Origin: Ophiostoma sp. CBS 140.51
Lineage: Eukaryota; Ascomycota; Sordariomycetes; Ophiostomatales; Ophiostomataceae
DNA: 64,000 nucleotides
Assembly: GCA_029298735.1 (NCBI GenBank)
Contig: JANSLP010000111.1
Location: 28,010-92,009 of the forward strand
Direction of reading: 5' to 3'
Position 1 is the stretch's first letter. Each line of letters starts with the position of its first letter. The notes under the pieces are model-generated. The model searched no databases. It saw only the letters and a program-made list of their open reading frames with translations, and had not been told where the DNA came from. Positions 32,302-44,087 of the stretch are shown piece by piece. Position numbers and translations under genes: made by a program.

Positions 32302-35300
32302 CTAATAGTTCAGTTCACCACCAGCGCCGTTGCCGGCCTGGTCTAGATCATCGTAGCTCTTGATCGTGCGGCCCTGGATGGCCTCACGCGGGCCGGCAGC
32401 GGAGCCACCACCGCCACCATCACCCCAGCGTCCAGGTGTACCGGCAGCACCACCGCCGGCAGCAAAGCCGCCGAGGCCACCTCCACCACGGCCGCCACGT
32501 CCGCCGCCGCCGCCACCGCTATTATGCATTGGAGACCCGCCAGTGATGCCACCATCGGGGTTCCAGCGCATGGGACGGCGGTCGTAGGGGCCCGACCGGC
32601 TGTTGTTGTGCCGGGGCCCACCACCACGGCGAATGGGCCCAGGACCGCCAGGGCTGCCGCCCATGGGGCTCTGCCAGCTGCCAGGTACCTGCATAGCAAC
32701 TGGGTTGAACATGTTGAACCCAGGAGTTCCACCAGCTCCAGGAAAGCCGGGCATGGGCGGCAGGCCACCGGCAGCACTCAGGTTGTAATTGTGGAGGTTG
32801 AAGCCGCGGGGTGTGCCCGTTGGCGTTTGTCCTGCACCCGCTGAGAAGTGTCCGTTTGAACCGGGATCTGTCCTTGAAGGTGCAATATGCGCCGGGTCGG
32901 CGACGTATGCGTTTACCAGCTCAATCTAGGAGGGAGGTAGTTAGTACGGATAGGTTTGTAAAAATGTGGGAAGAGGAGGATTGACTTACATCGGCTTTCA
33001 GCGCTTCGAGCCACTCGCCGTGGCGCTTTTCAACGTGCTTCCGCCAAAAGTGTTCCTCCTTAAACAACTTGGTGCATTCGGGGAGCTTGCATCGATACTT
33101 GTGCTCGTCCTCCTGCTTGACGTGCTTGGCGAGCTCAACGTCCAGAGCCTCGTCCAATGGCTTGCCACCAAACTTGTGCAGGTCAGTTGACTCAGGGTCC
33201 AGCACCTGGCTAATCTTCTCTTCAAACGTCTTGACCCAGTTAAAGGCGCGAAGCATCTGCTGCTCTGACTTTGTCAAGCCGGAGCGGTTCTTCCCGCCGT
33301 TGCCCTTATCACCACCAGCAACAGAACCCCGACCGCCCTCGTCAGGCAGCTCACCCTCCTCTGCATCACCAGACGAAGAGGGATCGTGGCGCTTAACCGA
33401 GAATGGGTATGGCTCGCCATGCGCCGAAGCGCGTGCCACCTCCAGCGACGTCGGGGTTAGTGAGCTCCGGGGCCGGCGCAAATGTCCGCCAGGACACTTC
33501 CGCGTCAGCTCGTGCACAGAGTCGCTTTCAAAAACGCAGAAGAAGCAGAAGTTGAAGACGCGCCGCAGGTACTCAATCAATAGATCGAGCTGCTTCTTTT
33601 GGCCTAGCACGTACTCGTCATCGACTTCATCGACAACCGCACCGTCCTCAAGCTCCTCACCGTCTTCTTCTTCTTCTTCTTCCTCACCGTCCTCCATGCC
33701 ATCCATTTCGTCGTCGCCACCGACTTCGAAGTCCAGGTTGACATCCATATCCACCCGCCGGCTCTTCTTGACTTTTCTCTTCTTGGGAGCAGCACTCCGA
33801 TCGTTGGGTACGTGGATGGGCTGGAGGCGGCCGGTATGCCGAAGCTCCTCGACCTTCTCCTCGACCTTGAACACACCGTTAAAGGTCGAATCGACATCTG
33901 CCTCGAACTTGGCTACCAGGCGCTGAACAAGGTGCAGATCTCTGTCGATACGCTCTGGGGCTGAAAACAGATCCCACAGAGCCTTCTTCCGAAAGACGGT
34001 CGGCGGGTTGTGCACACCCACGTGGCATGTAAAGTCGCCACGGACCTCGTCCTTCACCGTCTTGCTGTTGACAGCCTCGAGTGCCCGCTCAGCAATGGGG
34101 ACGGTCGCCGGATTCTCTATGTCCATGTTACCGTCATCATCCTGGACAGAGAAGCCACCTTCAGGGCCTGGGTTGAGCATGATCCATCCAATGCGATGGT
34201 AGCGTTTGCCAGGATTGGGATCACTCAGTGACAGCCATCGGTAGCCACCTTCGCCCTCACCAAGGTGCTCACGGCAGAAGTTCTCGAGGTTCTGCCGGCT
34301 GACCGTTGGCGCGATCGTCTTGATCAACAACGTCGGCGCAGTGAGGGTCTCATCCCGCAGATCAGCAGCAGCCACCGCGGGGATCAGATCACCAACACCA
34401 AGGGTATCGTTGGCCGCAGCCTCGCCCTCCTCCTTCTCAGCGGCGACAGCAAGAGCATCGTTCTTGTTGACACCTTCCAGGGTGAACTCGTCAAAGAGAC
34501 CCGCTTCCAGATCTTGTTCCCACTGCGAGTAGAAGCTCTTGCGGACCTCTGCCAGTTGTTGTCTGAAAGGCTCCCGCACAGCCGGAACATAGCGCTCCTG
34601 GAACCATTGTTCTTCCTTGTGCTGCTTGACAAATGCCGCTGCGAGCTTGCCCTGCATCTCCTCTTTGTATTTGTCGTAGTCAGCCTGGATCTTGGCCTTC
34701 TCCTCCTGCATCTCTTTGGGTCCCCGGGGTTGGCGATCCCGTTCAGGCCTGCGCCCTGTCCTCTGGGCCTCGTTCTCGTCCTTGATCTTCTCGTTTGCGC
34801 GCCACCATTCTCCAAAGAATGAGAAGCCGACTTGATATGGCAGGTTTATGGGGTCAGGGATGGGGTTTGTCATTGTCGGGCGTGGTGGTTGTTGGTGGTG
34901 CAGCGGAGGAGTCAGGGTCGAGATGCCACCGCTGGACGTTGTAAGATGAAGCGGCTGGCCAGGGACGTATCGGTCAATGTTGGCAGGCGGCGAGTTGATG
35001 CGACGACGGTCATCTCTGTCGCCCCGGTCGCGGTCACGGCCACCGCCATTGCCGTATTCGTCTCTTGCCCGTGGACGAGGCTCGTAGCGATCAACGGCCG
35101 TCGGTGACCGTGACCGTGCTAGACGGCGATTCCGCTCTGGTTGCCCTGTTCGTTCGAATGACGTGTCAGTACTGCTGCTAGCTACCCAACCGGGAGACTT
35201 TCTGTTTTCCATTGTCACCGACATGGGCAGTGTCTTACCTGGAGACCTGCCACGGTAAAATGGGTCACGATCGTCTTTGCGCTCATCGTTCCATGATCTG

Positions 35301-35344
35301 TCCGGCGGCGACCGCCCCGAGGCTGATCTGAAGTAGGAGTCCAT
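32302..35344 (-). CDS. ARS2: ARS2/SERRATE homologue (S. pombe Pir2), nuclear RNA-processing scaffold
   Basis: Two exons (32990-35344 and 32302-32925, intron 64 nt, GTAAGT...CCTAG, phase 0) encode 992 residues. Residues 1-160 are Arg/Ser/Asp/Pro-rich and disordered. A SERRATE/Ars2 N-terminal block (YDKYKEEMQGKLAAAFVKQH, then KEEQWFQERYVPA) and an RRM-like core follow. Next comes an acidic run (coded by GAA/GAG repeats near 33670). Then there is the conserved middle with LIEYLRRVFNFCFFCVFES. A single C2H2 zinc finger closes exon 1 (Cys752, Cys757, His770, His775). Exon 2 encodes a Gly/Arg/Pro-rich tail ending GNGAGGELNY. Ars2 links the nuclear cap-binding complex to RNA maturation, decay and, in fission yeast, heterochromatin formation. 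TspO diverges upstream. Confidence 0.92.
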
Positions 35345-36680
35345 CGTCGCGACGACGGGATGCTGGTGTGGAAGCTATAGGCGACATGATGGCGGTTAGA
35401 GAGAGGTTCGATAAAAAAGGTGAAGCAAGAGCTTTGGGTTAAAAAAATGAAGAATAAGGGCAGGTTTGCTTGTTATTCGGAGGACAAAGTAGGCGGAGGG
35501 AGGTAGGACAGAAAGCTTATGGAAAAGGCGGAGGTAGGAGATGGAAACGGGGCCAAGCACAATGGGCCGGCCAATAACAGCTAATTGAAAGAAGGAGAGG
35601 ACATAGAAAGAGAAAAGAAAGACGATGGGGACAGAAAATAAACACGACGACGACGAAGGCAGGGCATCAAGGGAGGAAGTAGAAGAGACGATGAAGAGAG
35701 AGAAAAACGAACAATTTTCTGATTGTATTCTTGGGGCAAAAACAAAGAAGAAAGAGAGACCAATGGTGCAAAGAATGACGACAATAGTCTTCTGGCGATG
35801 CAGTCGGCAGCTCGGCTCGTGTAGAGAAGCCGGCGAGCTTGTACGTTGTGATGGTCGTGGATGCGAGAGCGACAGTGACGGAGAGAGAGAGAAGGGAAGC
35901 CAGAAGCCAGAAGTTCGAGACAGCAACAAAAAGGACAGCCCGTCGCGGCGCGATTGAGGCAGAGTTACGGGGGAAGGAGCGCTGGGAGGAATGGGGGCAA
36001 GGGGGCTAACAGAAACGCGCTAGTCCCTTTTTAGTGTCAGGTAAGGTGCAGACCTGGCCGTTGATTGGCTAGACCTCTACTGGCTGAATCACGTGAGTTT
36101 CCAATGAGAGACATGAGGACGACAACAGCGGCAAGGGTGATGGCCTGGCGGTTGCGCAAAAAGGCACTAGCGGCAAGCTGCAGCTGGAGCTGGAGCTCTG
36201 GCCCTGCACCTTGTAAACTGGGGAAAAACATACCACTGATAGGGCTCATGGAATCAAATCAAGCCTGCACATGGTGACGTAAAATAAACAACAAGAAGAA
36301 CTCTTGGGGATATCGCGTATTTGGTTGCATTGGAGGGAGGGGGGAAGCAGCGATCAATGTGTTTTTGCACATGGCCGAGATCTTATCTTTTGGGAAAGAT
36401 CGCAGAATGGGACGCGAAGACGGAAGGAGCAAGCGTCGCATGAAATCGCATGGAAAGGCTCCACGTGACGTAATGGGAGGTCGGAAGGCTCGTAATAAGC
36501 GGCTCTCGACATTCTCCGATTCGCCTTTCTAGCCATTGTAAGGAGAATCCCTTGCTATTTCTATTCTTGCTATTTAATCTTTTGCTTCCTTTCTCTCATT
36601 TTTTCTTACCTCTTCCTTTCTGCCCCCTTCCCCACTGACACTACTTCGAACCTCACAATAGCATCCCGGAAAGCATCAAA
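35345..36680. promoter_or_regulatory. Divergent ARS2/TspO intergenic region
   Basis: 1.3 kb with no coding sequence. The ARS2 side is purine-rich on the plus strand, a CT-rich leader in the sense direction. TCACGTGA at 36089-36096 and CCACGTGACG near 36461 lie in the TspO-proximal half. Confidence 0.5.
36089..36096. promoter_or_regulatory. TCACGTGA palindrome
   Basis: Perfect E-box palindrome between ARS2 and the TspO gene, 590 bp before the TspO start. Confidence 0.4.
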
Positions 36681-37344
36681 ATGACGTCCTTCCTCTACCA
36701 CATAGCCCTTCCTGAGGCTGTCTTTTCCAGCCCGGCAGCCTCTATCCTGCTGCCCATTGCCCTCGGCACAGCCGTTGGCTACAGCACGCGGCGTAAGTAG
36801 CGATCAGTTGAATTTATGCCAATTGTAAAAGACAAAGAAGATGCAGAATCTAACTTGTCCTTTTTTCACACTCTCTATAGCTCAGGTCAATGACCCCGAA
36901 GTCCAAGCTCTGAAGCAGCCGCCTCTGCGGCCCCCTGCACGTGTCTTCGGGCCTGTTTGGACGCTTCTGTACGGAACAATGGGCTATGCGGCGTACCTTG
37001 CCGTGGGCCAGACGACGGCTGGCCTAGACATATCTTGGAACACAAAGGTTGTCAGTGCCGGCCTGTATACACTGCAGCTGGGCCTCAACCTTGCATGGAT
37101 GCCGCTCTTCTTTGGTCTGAGACGGCCGATTGAGGCGACGGTGGACTCGGTGGCCCTACTGGGCATTAACGGCTACCTGATGTCGTTGTGGCTGGACAAC
37201 CCGGCCACCGAGGCCGCTGGTTGGCTCATGATGCCCTACGTGGGCTGGCTGGGTTTTGCTACGTACCTGAGCGCGGGTGCGGGCTACCTCAACGACTGGA
37301 CGTTCGGACCGTCCAAGTCGACGAAGGGCAACAAGAAGCAGTAA
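36681..37344 (+). CDS. TSPO: TspO/MBR (peripheral benzodiazepine receptor-like) membrane protein
   Basis: Two exons (36681-36792 and 36881-37344, intron 88 nt, GTAAGT...CTATAG) encode 191 residues. The fold is five hydrophobic helices. Family motifs include the loop KQPPLRPPARVFGPVWTLLY after helix 1, the MGYAAYLAVG helix, and LGLNLAWMPLFFGLRRP in helix 3 with the N-x-x-W/F-x-x-x-FF pattern. The last helix is LMMPYVGWLGFATYLSAG. The tail is basic (SKSTKGNKKQ). TspO proteins bind porphyrins, heme and cholesterol-like ligands, in eukaryotes usually at the outer mitochondrial membrane. The fungal role is poorly defined. The first exon supplies helix 1 (SILLPIALGTAVGYSTR). Confidence 0.92.
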
Positions 37345-37816
37345 ATGCAAGATAGCCAGTACTGTACACAAGGCAATCCCTCATTTCGCATATCGTAGGA
37401 GTCGACCAATTTGGTCTCGTATTTCACTCAGGACACATTCTTCCTACAGCTCTTAGTTGAAATCTGAACAAATACAAAAGAAACTATTCAAGACAGTAAC
37501 ACGTCCTTACTATCTCTTTGGTGGCATGCCACTCATGCCCCGCCGCGATAAATAAGACAGCCAAAGACAACAATGAACAAGAACTTATATGCCTAGCGAA
37601 ATAAAATGTGTAAATAGTATATTAACGAGAAAGCATAAATGCAGACCAAAAAAAGGGTCAAAAAATCTCAAAAAACGCCGATGATCCATCTATCAGCTTT
37701 TATTTGACAAAAGAAAGTGTAAATGCAAGAAATTGCCTCTTCATGTCATCAAAAATGGTTCAAAAAAATCAAAACAATAACGGCCACTTGATGTGGCCAA
37801 TGCGCAACCTTTCCTG
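37345..37816. other. Convergent 3' region between TspO and ARG-13
   Basis: AT-rich, consistent with two 3' UTRs. No gene seen. Confidence 0.5.
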
Positions 37817-38954
37817 CTATGCCAGCGGAAGGTGCGTCTTCAGGCCGTCAAAGACCATGAAGATAAAGGCCGAGCTCGGGGCCGATCGGGCAACGGTAAT
37901 ACCGCAGCCGCGGTAGAAGCCACGAATACCGGCCTGCTTGTAAAGTGCCTTGGTCTCGTCCCAGAATGTGCGACGAATGGCGGAAGCGCCACCCAGAGGA
38001 GACGTCTGCATCCGAGACTTGACTGTATCGGCGGGGAAGAACAGGAAGTTGTAGGACATGCCAGCCGAGGCGCCGGCCATGGCCTGTTGCCAAAGAGGAA
38101 GGGGATTATTGGCAAGTGCGGTAAGAACGTTGGGCGTCGCGTCGCCCTTGGCCTTGGCGGAGCGAATGTTATACTCGCGGAGCAGCTTCGTCGTGGTTTC
38201 CTTGCTACCGAACCACGCAGCGCAGCCACCAGCCTCACGGATAAGAGTGCCGACCTGGCCGTGCCAGAAGCCGCCAATACCGCCGTAGCGGTAGACTTCA
38301 CGGATGACAGTCAAGGGCCGGCGGTAGACAGTCTTGGTCACGCCGGTGGCAGGTCCAGCAGCAGAGGGGATAGACTCGGCAGGGACCTGAATTTTGCACT
38401 TGACAAGCTCGACAGGTGTCAAGATGAACGAAGTGAACACGCCCGAGAAGGCACCGGTGAACCAGAGAGCTGGCAGAGACAGGGGCTTATCCTTTGGGTA
38501 AAGGCCTGTCCAGACCAGGGAGGCACGACCAAGGCGCTCAAAGAGAAACAGGCTGCTGGTCTCGAGGGCAGCTCCGACAAGCGGAGCACTGATGCCTCGG
38601 TACATACCGAGCAGTCCATCTGCACGGATGGACTGCCGAAAGCAGTCGAGGGGACCGGTGTACCGAAGAGGAAGATGGTCGGGCTGAGACTGGAGCCGGA
38701 CCTTGACAGTATCAAAAGGATACTCGATGTATTTGCCAACGATGCCGGCAAGCTAAATAGAAAGAAATGTTAGTAAACGTAATTATCATAGTCCAGCAAC
38801 GCTGAGTACAGGTACGGCGAACACATACAGATCCGTAGATGATGTCCTCCGTTGCCTCGAGGGCAGCAGCATGTGGCTTGACTGGGGCAACAGCTGGAGC
38901 AGCCTCAGACGTCACCAGGACGTGGTGGGTAGAAGTGGTGTCTGCAGTAGCCAT
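37817..38954 (-). CDS. arg-13: Mitochondrial ornithine carrier (ARG-13/ORT1 type)
   Basis: Two exons (38829-38954 and 37817-38752, intron 76 nt, phase 0) encode 353 residues. Three mitochondrial-carrier repeats are marked by the signatures PFDTVKVRLQ, PVELVKCKIQ and PADTVKSRMQ. The block GGFWHGQVGTLIREAGGCAA and the start EDIIYGS-LAGIVGKYIEYP fit the fungal ornithine/arginine carrier subgroup (Neurospora ARG-13, yeast Ort1). It should exchange ornithine made in the matrix for cytosolic substrates, linking mitochondrial and cytosolic halves of arginine synthesis. The N-terminal ~35 residues are a polar Ala/Val/Thr-rich extension. Substrate assignment is by subgroup similarity and is less certain than carrier membership. 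Confidence 0.88.
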
Positions 38955-40644
38955 GGTGATAATAATAGAGACTAGAGAGATCTGGGTGATTGTCGAGCTC
39001 GAAGTCGAAAGAAGGAAGGAAGTTGTGTAGGAGGTCGAAAGAGTCGAGTGCGAAAAAAAAATAGACTGTCTGGTTGCTTCTTATACTGCTTCAAGATTCA
39101 CAACAAGACGAGCGTCCCCCGCCGCGAGGGGCGGGTGAGCCCCCTTGGGGGCTGGACAGGCGGCTGTTGGAAGGTATATGGGGGGAGTGGACGGGGTTGC
39201 TGTCGAGGAGCAACGGACGAGAGTAACACGTCAATGTCTTGTATCTTATTGGCGAGTTGGGGAGCTGGCGTTTTCTGTGAGCTGTTTGCGTCACGGCCTG
39301 TCGCGTGCTTTCCCTTCACCGGGAAAAGAAGGCTCCCACTTCCGTCGCTGTGGGAAGGTGGAAAGAGGTAGGATGGAGGTCTGTATGTTGGACGCAGCCG
39401 CAGGAGGACAGCAGGGGAGGTACTGTTGGTTCGAGGAAGGTTTTCACGTTGCGGGTACAGAGTGGCCGACGTGAGGGAGAGGTGAGGAAGTTGTCGAAGA
39501 GAAGTAAAGGCGAGAGTGAGGGGTTGAAGTGGGAGGAAAGCGAGAGGAGATCGCGAGGTAGTTAAGGAGGAGATGAGGATGCGCCTGAACGAGAAGTAAC
39601 CGGGATCTGAGAGAAATAAAAAAGGATGGACGTCGAAATAGAAATAAAGAGGAAAGAGTGAATTAACAGCAAAACGGCTCTTTCCGCCAAATGGAACAAG
39701 AATCCAAGTATGTACAAAGAAGGAGGGAGCGAGGAATAGGGCGATGGGGAGGAGGAAAAAGGGTGGAAGACGACAAGCAGGTGAAAAAAAGGTTCAAGCG
39801 TTGCCGCGCTTGCGGCCCATCGATGTCATTCCTTTAAGATCTAATCAGAAGAAAAAAAAGTTTTAGTTGCAGAAATGCGTCCGCTGGCAGTGAAACGGTG
39901 AAATGCCACCGCAGGGCCGAGACCGGTCTGTAAGGTATCTTTGCGGCTCTTTTCAGGCACAGAGGTACATAGTTCCGGATAGTGCAGAGGCTCAATGGGT
40001 TCTTGGAGGGGCCTTTTTTTGCCTGTGACGCAAGAGCCGACAGCGCACTTGCCGAAGCCATTTGTGTGCCGTGCCCTGTAGTATCCCCCGGTCCAGTGGG
40101 GTTCTTTGGAGGGGCAAGTCACCATCGCCGTTGGATAATACGAAGTTACGCTCACAGAAGGCGCATTAGCCGAGCATGAAATCCGAGGTCCACGGCCGAT
40201 CAATGGAATGAAAACAGGGCAATCCTGAAAAATAACGCTCGAGGATCTGATAAAATGGATCTGATAATTTTGTTCTGTTTTTTCTTGGATTTTCAAGGGG
40301 GTATGCAAAAGCGCCGAGATAAATGATACAAAGTGAAAGTAAAAAGATACAAAAGATGAAGATACAACCACAAACAAAAAAAGAAAGCCAAAGAGAGAGA
40401 AATTGATGCCTTCTATGCAGTTCCCAGATTAAAAATGATGGTAGCGACAGACGAGAAAAAAAAAGACAGAGAAAATGACAAATGAGAGGGAAGAACGCCT
40501 AGGCGACCAGGCTGCAACGAAAGCCAGAACAACAAGGAAACAAATTGCGCGGGAAATTAAACTGTCAACGCTTGACTGAGTAGAGTGAAAGAGAGAAAAG
40601 AAACGAAAGAAAAGAGGTGCGATATAGTGCAAGCTTTAGCATGG
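38955..40644. promoter_or_regulatory. ARG-13 promoter/leader and STIMATE-like 3' region
   Basis: Both neighbours run on the minus strand. Two GC-rich hairpins lie at 39118-39153, 165-200 nt upstream of the ARG-13 ATG. No upstream ATG is seen on the minus strand between the hairpins and the start. The rest is purine-rich on the plus strand. No gene seen. Confidence 0.45.
39118..39153. other. Two adjacent GC-rich inverted repeats upstream of ARG-13
   Basis: CCCGCC (39118-39123) can pair with GGCGGG (39130-39135). AGCCCCC (39138-39144) can pair with GGGGGCT (39147-39153). They also contain CCCCGC/CCCCT sequences resembling carbon-repression and stress-element cores. The role is unknown. Confidence 0.5.
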
Positions 40645-42158
40645 CTATAACAACTTGGAGCTGTTATCCCCACGTTGGCTCGAGCTGCTGCCGATAATCG
40701 TCGGGCTGTCACCGTCGACTTCAGGGTCGTACTCTGGGTCGGGAACAACTGTGGCTGTCGCGCCGTTTGCTTTCTTGTTGGACTTGGACGTCCGTGATGA
40801 AGCATTCCGCGACGGCACCAAGAGGCTATCTGTCCGCTTACGCGCAGTCACCTCCTCATCCCGCCGCCGGCCATCCTCACCGCGGTCGCTGTTGTTGGTG
40901 TTAGTGTTCGTGAACACGTCGTCGTCAGAGTCGCCGCCATCGGTCGACTCCTCATCGTCGGCGCTATCCGACAAATGGTCGTAGAGGCCGACACGGTCAG
41001 ACGACGAGCCAGGCTCTGCCACCGTTGATTGGTCCTTGATGAAGCTGTCGATAATGTAGTACTGCAGAGCGTTCATGATGAGTGGAAACAACATCATGAC
41101 AAAGATAATTTGCAGCTGTTCGTTGCCATCGGTCCAGCGCAGCGCCCAGTCACCGATACGGGAGATCCAGGGCATCGTGATGAAGATGATGAGCACGCAG
41201 ATCTTCATGCCGAAGAGGCCACAGAAGTACAGGATACTCTGCTTCAACCACCACCATGCGTTGGGTGGGCGGCCGTAGTTTCCAGACTGGATGGACTCGG
41301 CCGGCCGGCCAAGAGGCGTGTACGAAACGAGGGCAGTGACGATACGAAGGAGGAAGATGAGAATCGGAATACCAAGTGTCGTCTGATTGTTTGTTAGCTG
41401 ATTGTACTACCAAGTACTGGGAAACAAGGGCATTTGAGACTTACGTCAATAGCAAGATTGAGGAGGTAGAAGGAACACGGGTTTGGTGTGTACGGCTCGC
41501 TGCCACTGTCGCCGTCTCGCCGCAGGAGCATCGCAGCCGTCGATACCACGCCCGGTGTCACCTTGATAGAGAAGCGGCCGGACGTGAGCAATGACATGAA
41601 CACGTTGGCCATGTGCACCAGCACGGACCCAAACACCTGCTTCGACGCGTCAAAGAACCAAATCTTCACCGGCCGCTGCGGCCGCTCACGCCAGCGCTTG
41701 TAGACGAGCGACATGAGTGCAAGACCGCCGAGGCCAAGCTGGACGAAGATAGCAAAGGGGCCCATAAGCCGGCAATCGCCCGAGCTATCGGGGTTTCCAG
41801 GGCCCTTCTTGTCGCCCTCTTTTTGGGATACATTGCTGCCTGGTGCTGTCGCTTCTGGAGGCGGCATCGATGGTATCGTCGTCGTCACTTCAACAACTGT
41901 AACGCCCTTCGCGGCTCCGCCTTCTGCGGGAGTCGGAACTGGAGGGAGACCTCCGGCGGCGGCAACGGTTTGAATTGTAAAAGCCCCATCGGCAGCAGCA
42001 GTGATGGCTTGTGGTGGCCGGTTCTCGACGGGAGGAAGCCCTTGTGGTGGTGGCGCCGGTGGAGGGAGCATAAAGTCGTTGACCTTGGTCGGAACGGGCA
42101 GAGGCATTGGTGCCCGCTGAGCCAGATGGCCTGCAATGGCCGGCCCAAGGGCAGCCAT
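40645..42158 (-). CDS. STIMATE-family (vacuolar/ER) multi-pass membrane protein
   Basis: Two exons (41445-42158 and 40645-41382, intron 62 nt, phase 0) encode 483 residues. After a Pro/Ala-rich N-terminus the conserved domain starts near residue 128 with CRLMGPFAIFVQLGLGGLAL. It continues through KIWFFDASKQVFGSVLVHMA, then NPCSFYLLNLAIDTTLGIPI and KQSILYFCGLFGMKICVLII. It ends near QIIFVMMLFPLIMNALQYYI. This matches the fungal vacuolar membrane protein/TMEM110 (STIMATE) family (yeast YPL162C). Animal STIMATE modulates STIM-Orai calcium entry at ER-plasma membrane contacts. The fungal role is not established. The C-terminal ~120 residues are acidic and Ser-rich, probably cytosolic. About five TM helices are visible. 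Confidence 0.87.
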
Positions 42159-44087
42159 CGGAAGAGGGAGGAGGGTTAACGGGAGCTCGAAGCGGGCTAT
42201 GAGGCGACGTTATCGAGGGGCGCAGATGGAGGCGGCGTTCGAGCTGAAGATGGCTGATGAGGTCAGAGGATAAGGCTGACGTCTGGATCGGTCTTGGCGC
42301 GTGTGAGACAGCGGTTAGGAGGCTGCGCAGGTTCGTGAAACGGTAGTACGGGGAGAGAAGTCGAAGGTAGAAGCCGAGGAAGAAAGAAACGAAAACGTGG
42401 GATGGAAAAAGTGAGGCACCGGTCGCTTTGTGCGAAGAATGGAAACGTCGGAAGGCAAAGAAAGGTAGAATGCTAAAGAGGACGTCCAGCAACCCTCGAC
42501 GATAGGATGAGTAAAGGAGAGGAGACGGCCTTCAATCGCGCTAAACAGGGGCCTGATGGAATGCCAAGAGCACAAACGAATCAGAAGAGTGTTAAAGAGA
42601 AGAGAGGAAGCAGAAATGAAGGAGATGAGAAGAGGACAGGCAAAGGGAAATAAAAGAAGCTTAAAGTGGAGGAGGGAAGGTAAATGGCAACCTTAATATT
42701 AAATGAGCTAAGGGGAAGCAAAAGAGGAACGGTGAAAGGGGCGATGGGGTAGGAGAAAGAGGGTCAGGCGGCTGTCTCAGAACACGATGTGTGGTTTGCG
42801 CGGTCTGTTTGAACTGGAATAGACCTTGTCGTGATCGCAATGAACCCAAAAAAAGAAGATAAAAGTAGAGGAGAGAATACAACACGTTGACGACAATGCA
42901 CGAAAAGGAAGTTGCCTACATTGAGAACAGTGAGGAAGGCATGGGGCGGCACAATATCACTTTCCCTCCTCTGTTGATGGCGAAGTTTGTAGCCTAATTT
43001 GGAAGGGGGGGAAACAGGGAAAGGACGGCCCAGGCCTCACAGGGGAAGGCGCGATGGAAACCAGGAGTGAAAATGGGGCAGATCGGAGCGTCTAGAACGT
43101 GGGCCCGGCTGGGCATTTGCTGGCGTCGCGTTCTCAACCTGACAGGGGCGTGCCTGCTGGAATCACGTGTGGCACTGTGAGAGAGGTTGCATGCAAGCCC
43201 AAGCCACCATATGCACCTGCAGCGTCATACATCTACTGGGGCTATGAGCATTGGAGATGTGCAGAATTAGCATCTCAATAAACGAAAAGATTTGGACTCC
43301 CGAAAGGCATTTGACGAGAAATTTCACCCGGTGTCAAGCGATATAGGGAGGCACAATACTCTGTTATACTGTCACCTACTTGCTGTATTTAATGATTAAA
43401 AACTCGGACCAAGCTTGATTCTGTACTCCGTATGTAATTCTGTTGCTATTCACAGGTCGAAGTAGGATGTCAGTACTTTTAAGTGACTCCTCGTCTTGTT
43501 TACACTCAACACCAGACACTTTAGCGTGGCTAATTTCTCTTCTATGGTCTCTCTTATACATCTGCTGCCGTAAATAAATATATTGCCACCTCTCTCTCTC
43601 AAAACTCCCCAAACGGGAGCGTTGAGGTTCGGGTTCGACCTCGATTCGAAAGCCTTTTCCTACGGCCGTGGGAAATCACGTGACTGGAATAGCCTTGCTC
43701 GAAACCTGGTAGGAAGTGAAAGCTGATTGGTTGATTTGAGTACACTGGGACCCGCCTCCAGGGACTTTGATCAAGCCCTGTCATTTGTTTTTGTTTGCTC
43801 TTGCTTGTTCTTCTTCGTTCCTTTCGTCGCCATGTTTCTCGTCGCTGTCGATTCTTAGTCCGACGTTTGCCCCTCGCCCAACGGAGCCTTTGTTTACTCC
43901 CGCCACTGCTCCTTCCATTTTCGTGGCGACCTTGTCTACCTTCCATTTTAGGCGGCGACCACTAGCTGCCTAAGGCAAAAAAGTGGTAGCTCTGCCCAGC
44001 ACGTCAACTGCTACAAAACTATCTGGTTTTTCGATCCGAACACACAACCTCCCACCCTTTTGTCCGCACTTTCACTAGACAACAACC
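42159..44087. promoter_or_regulatory. Divergent STIMATE-like/PRP28 intergenic region
   Basis: 1.9 kb without a supportable gene. The left part is purine-rich on the plus strand, as expected for a CT-rich leader of the STIMATE-like gene. TCACGTGA lies at 43676-43683 and TCACGTGT near 43162. Confidence 0.45.
43676..43683. promoter_or_regulatory. TCACGTGA palindrome
   Basis: Perfect E-box palindrome 405 bp upstream of the PRP28 start. Confidence 0.4.

Noticed and set aside
35240..35276. Possible mini-intron in ARS2 (GTAAGA...AACAG)
   Set aside because: Only about 37 nt, no branch point and not a multiple of three. The frame is open through it.
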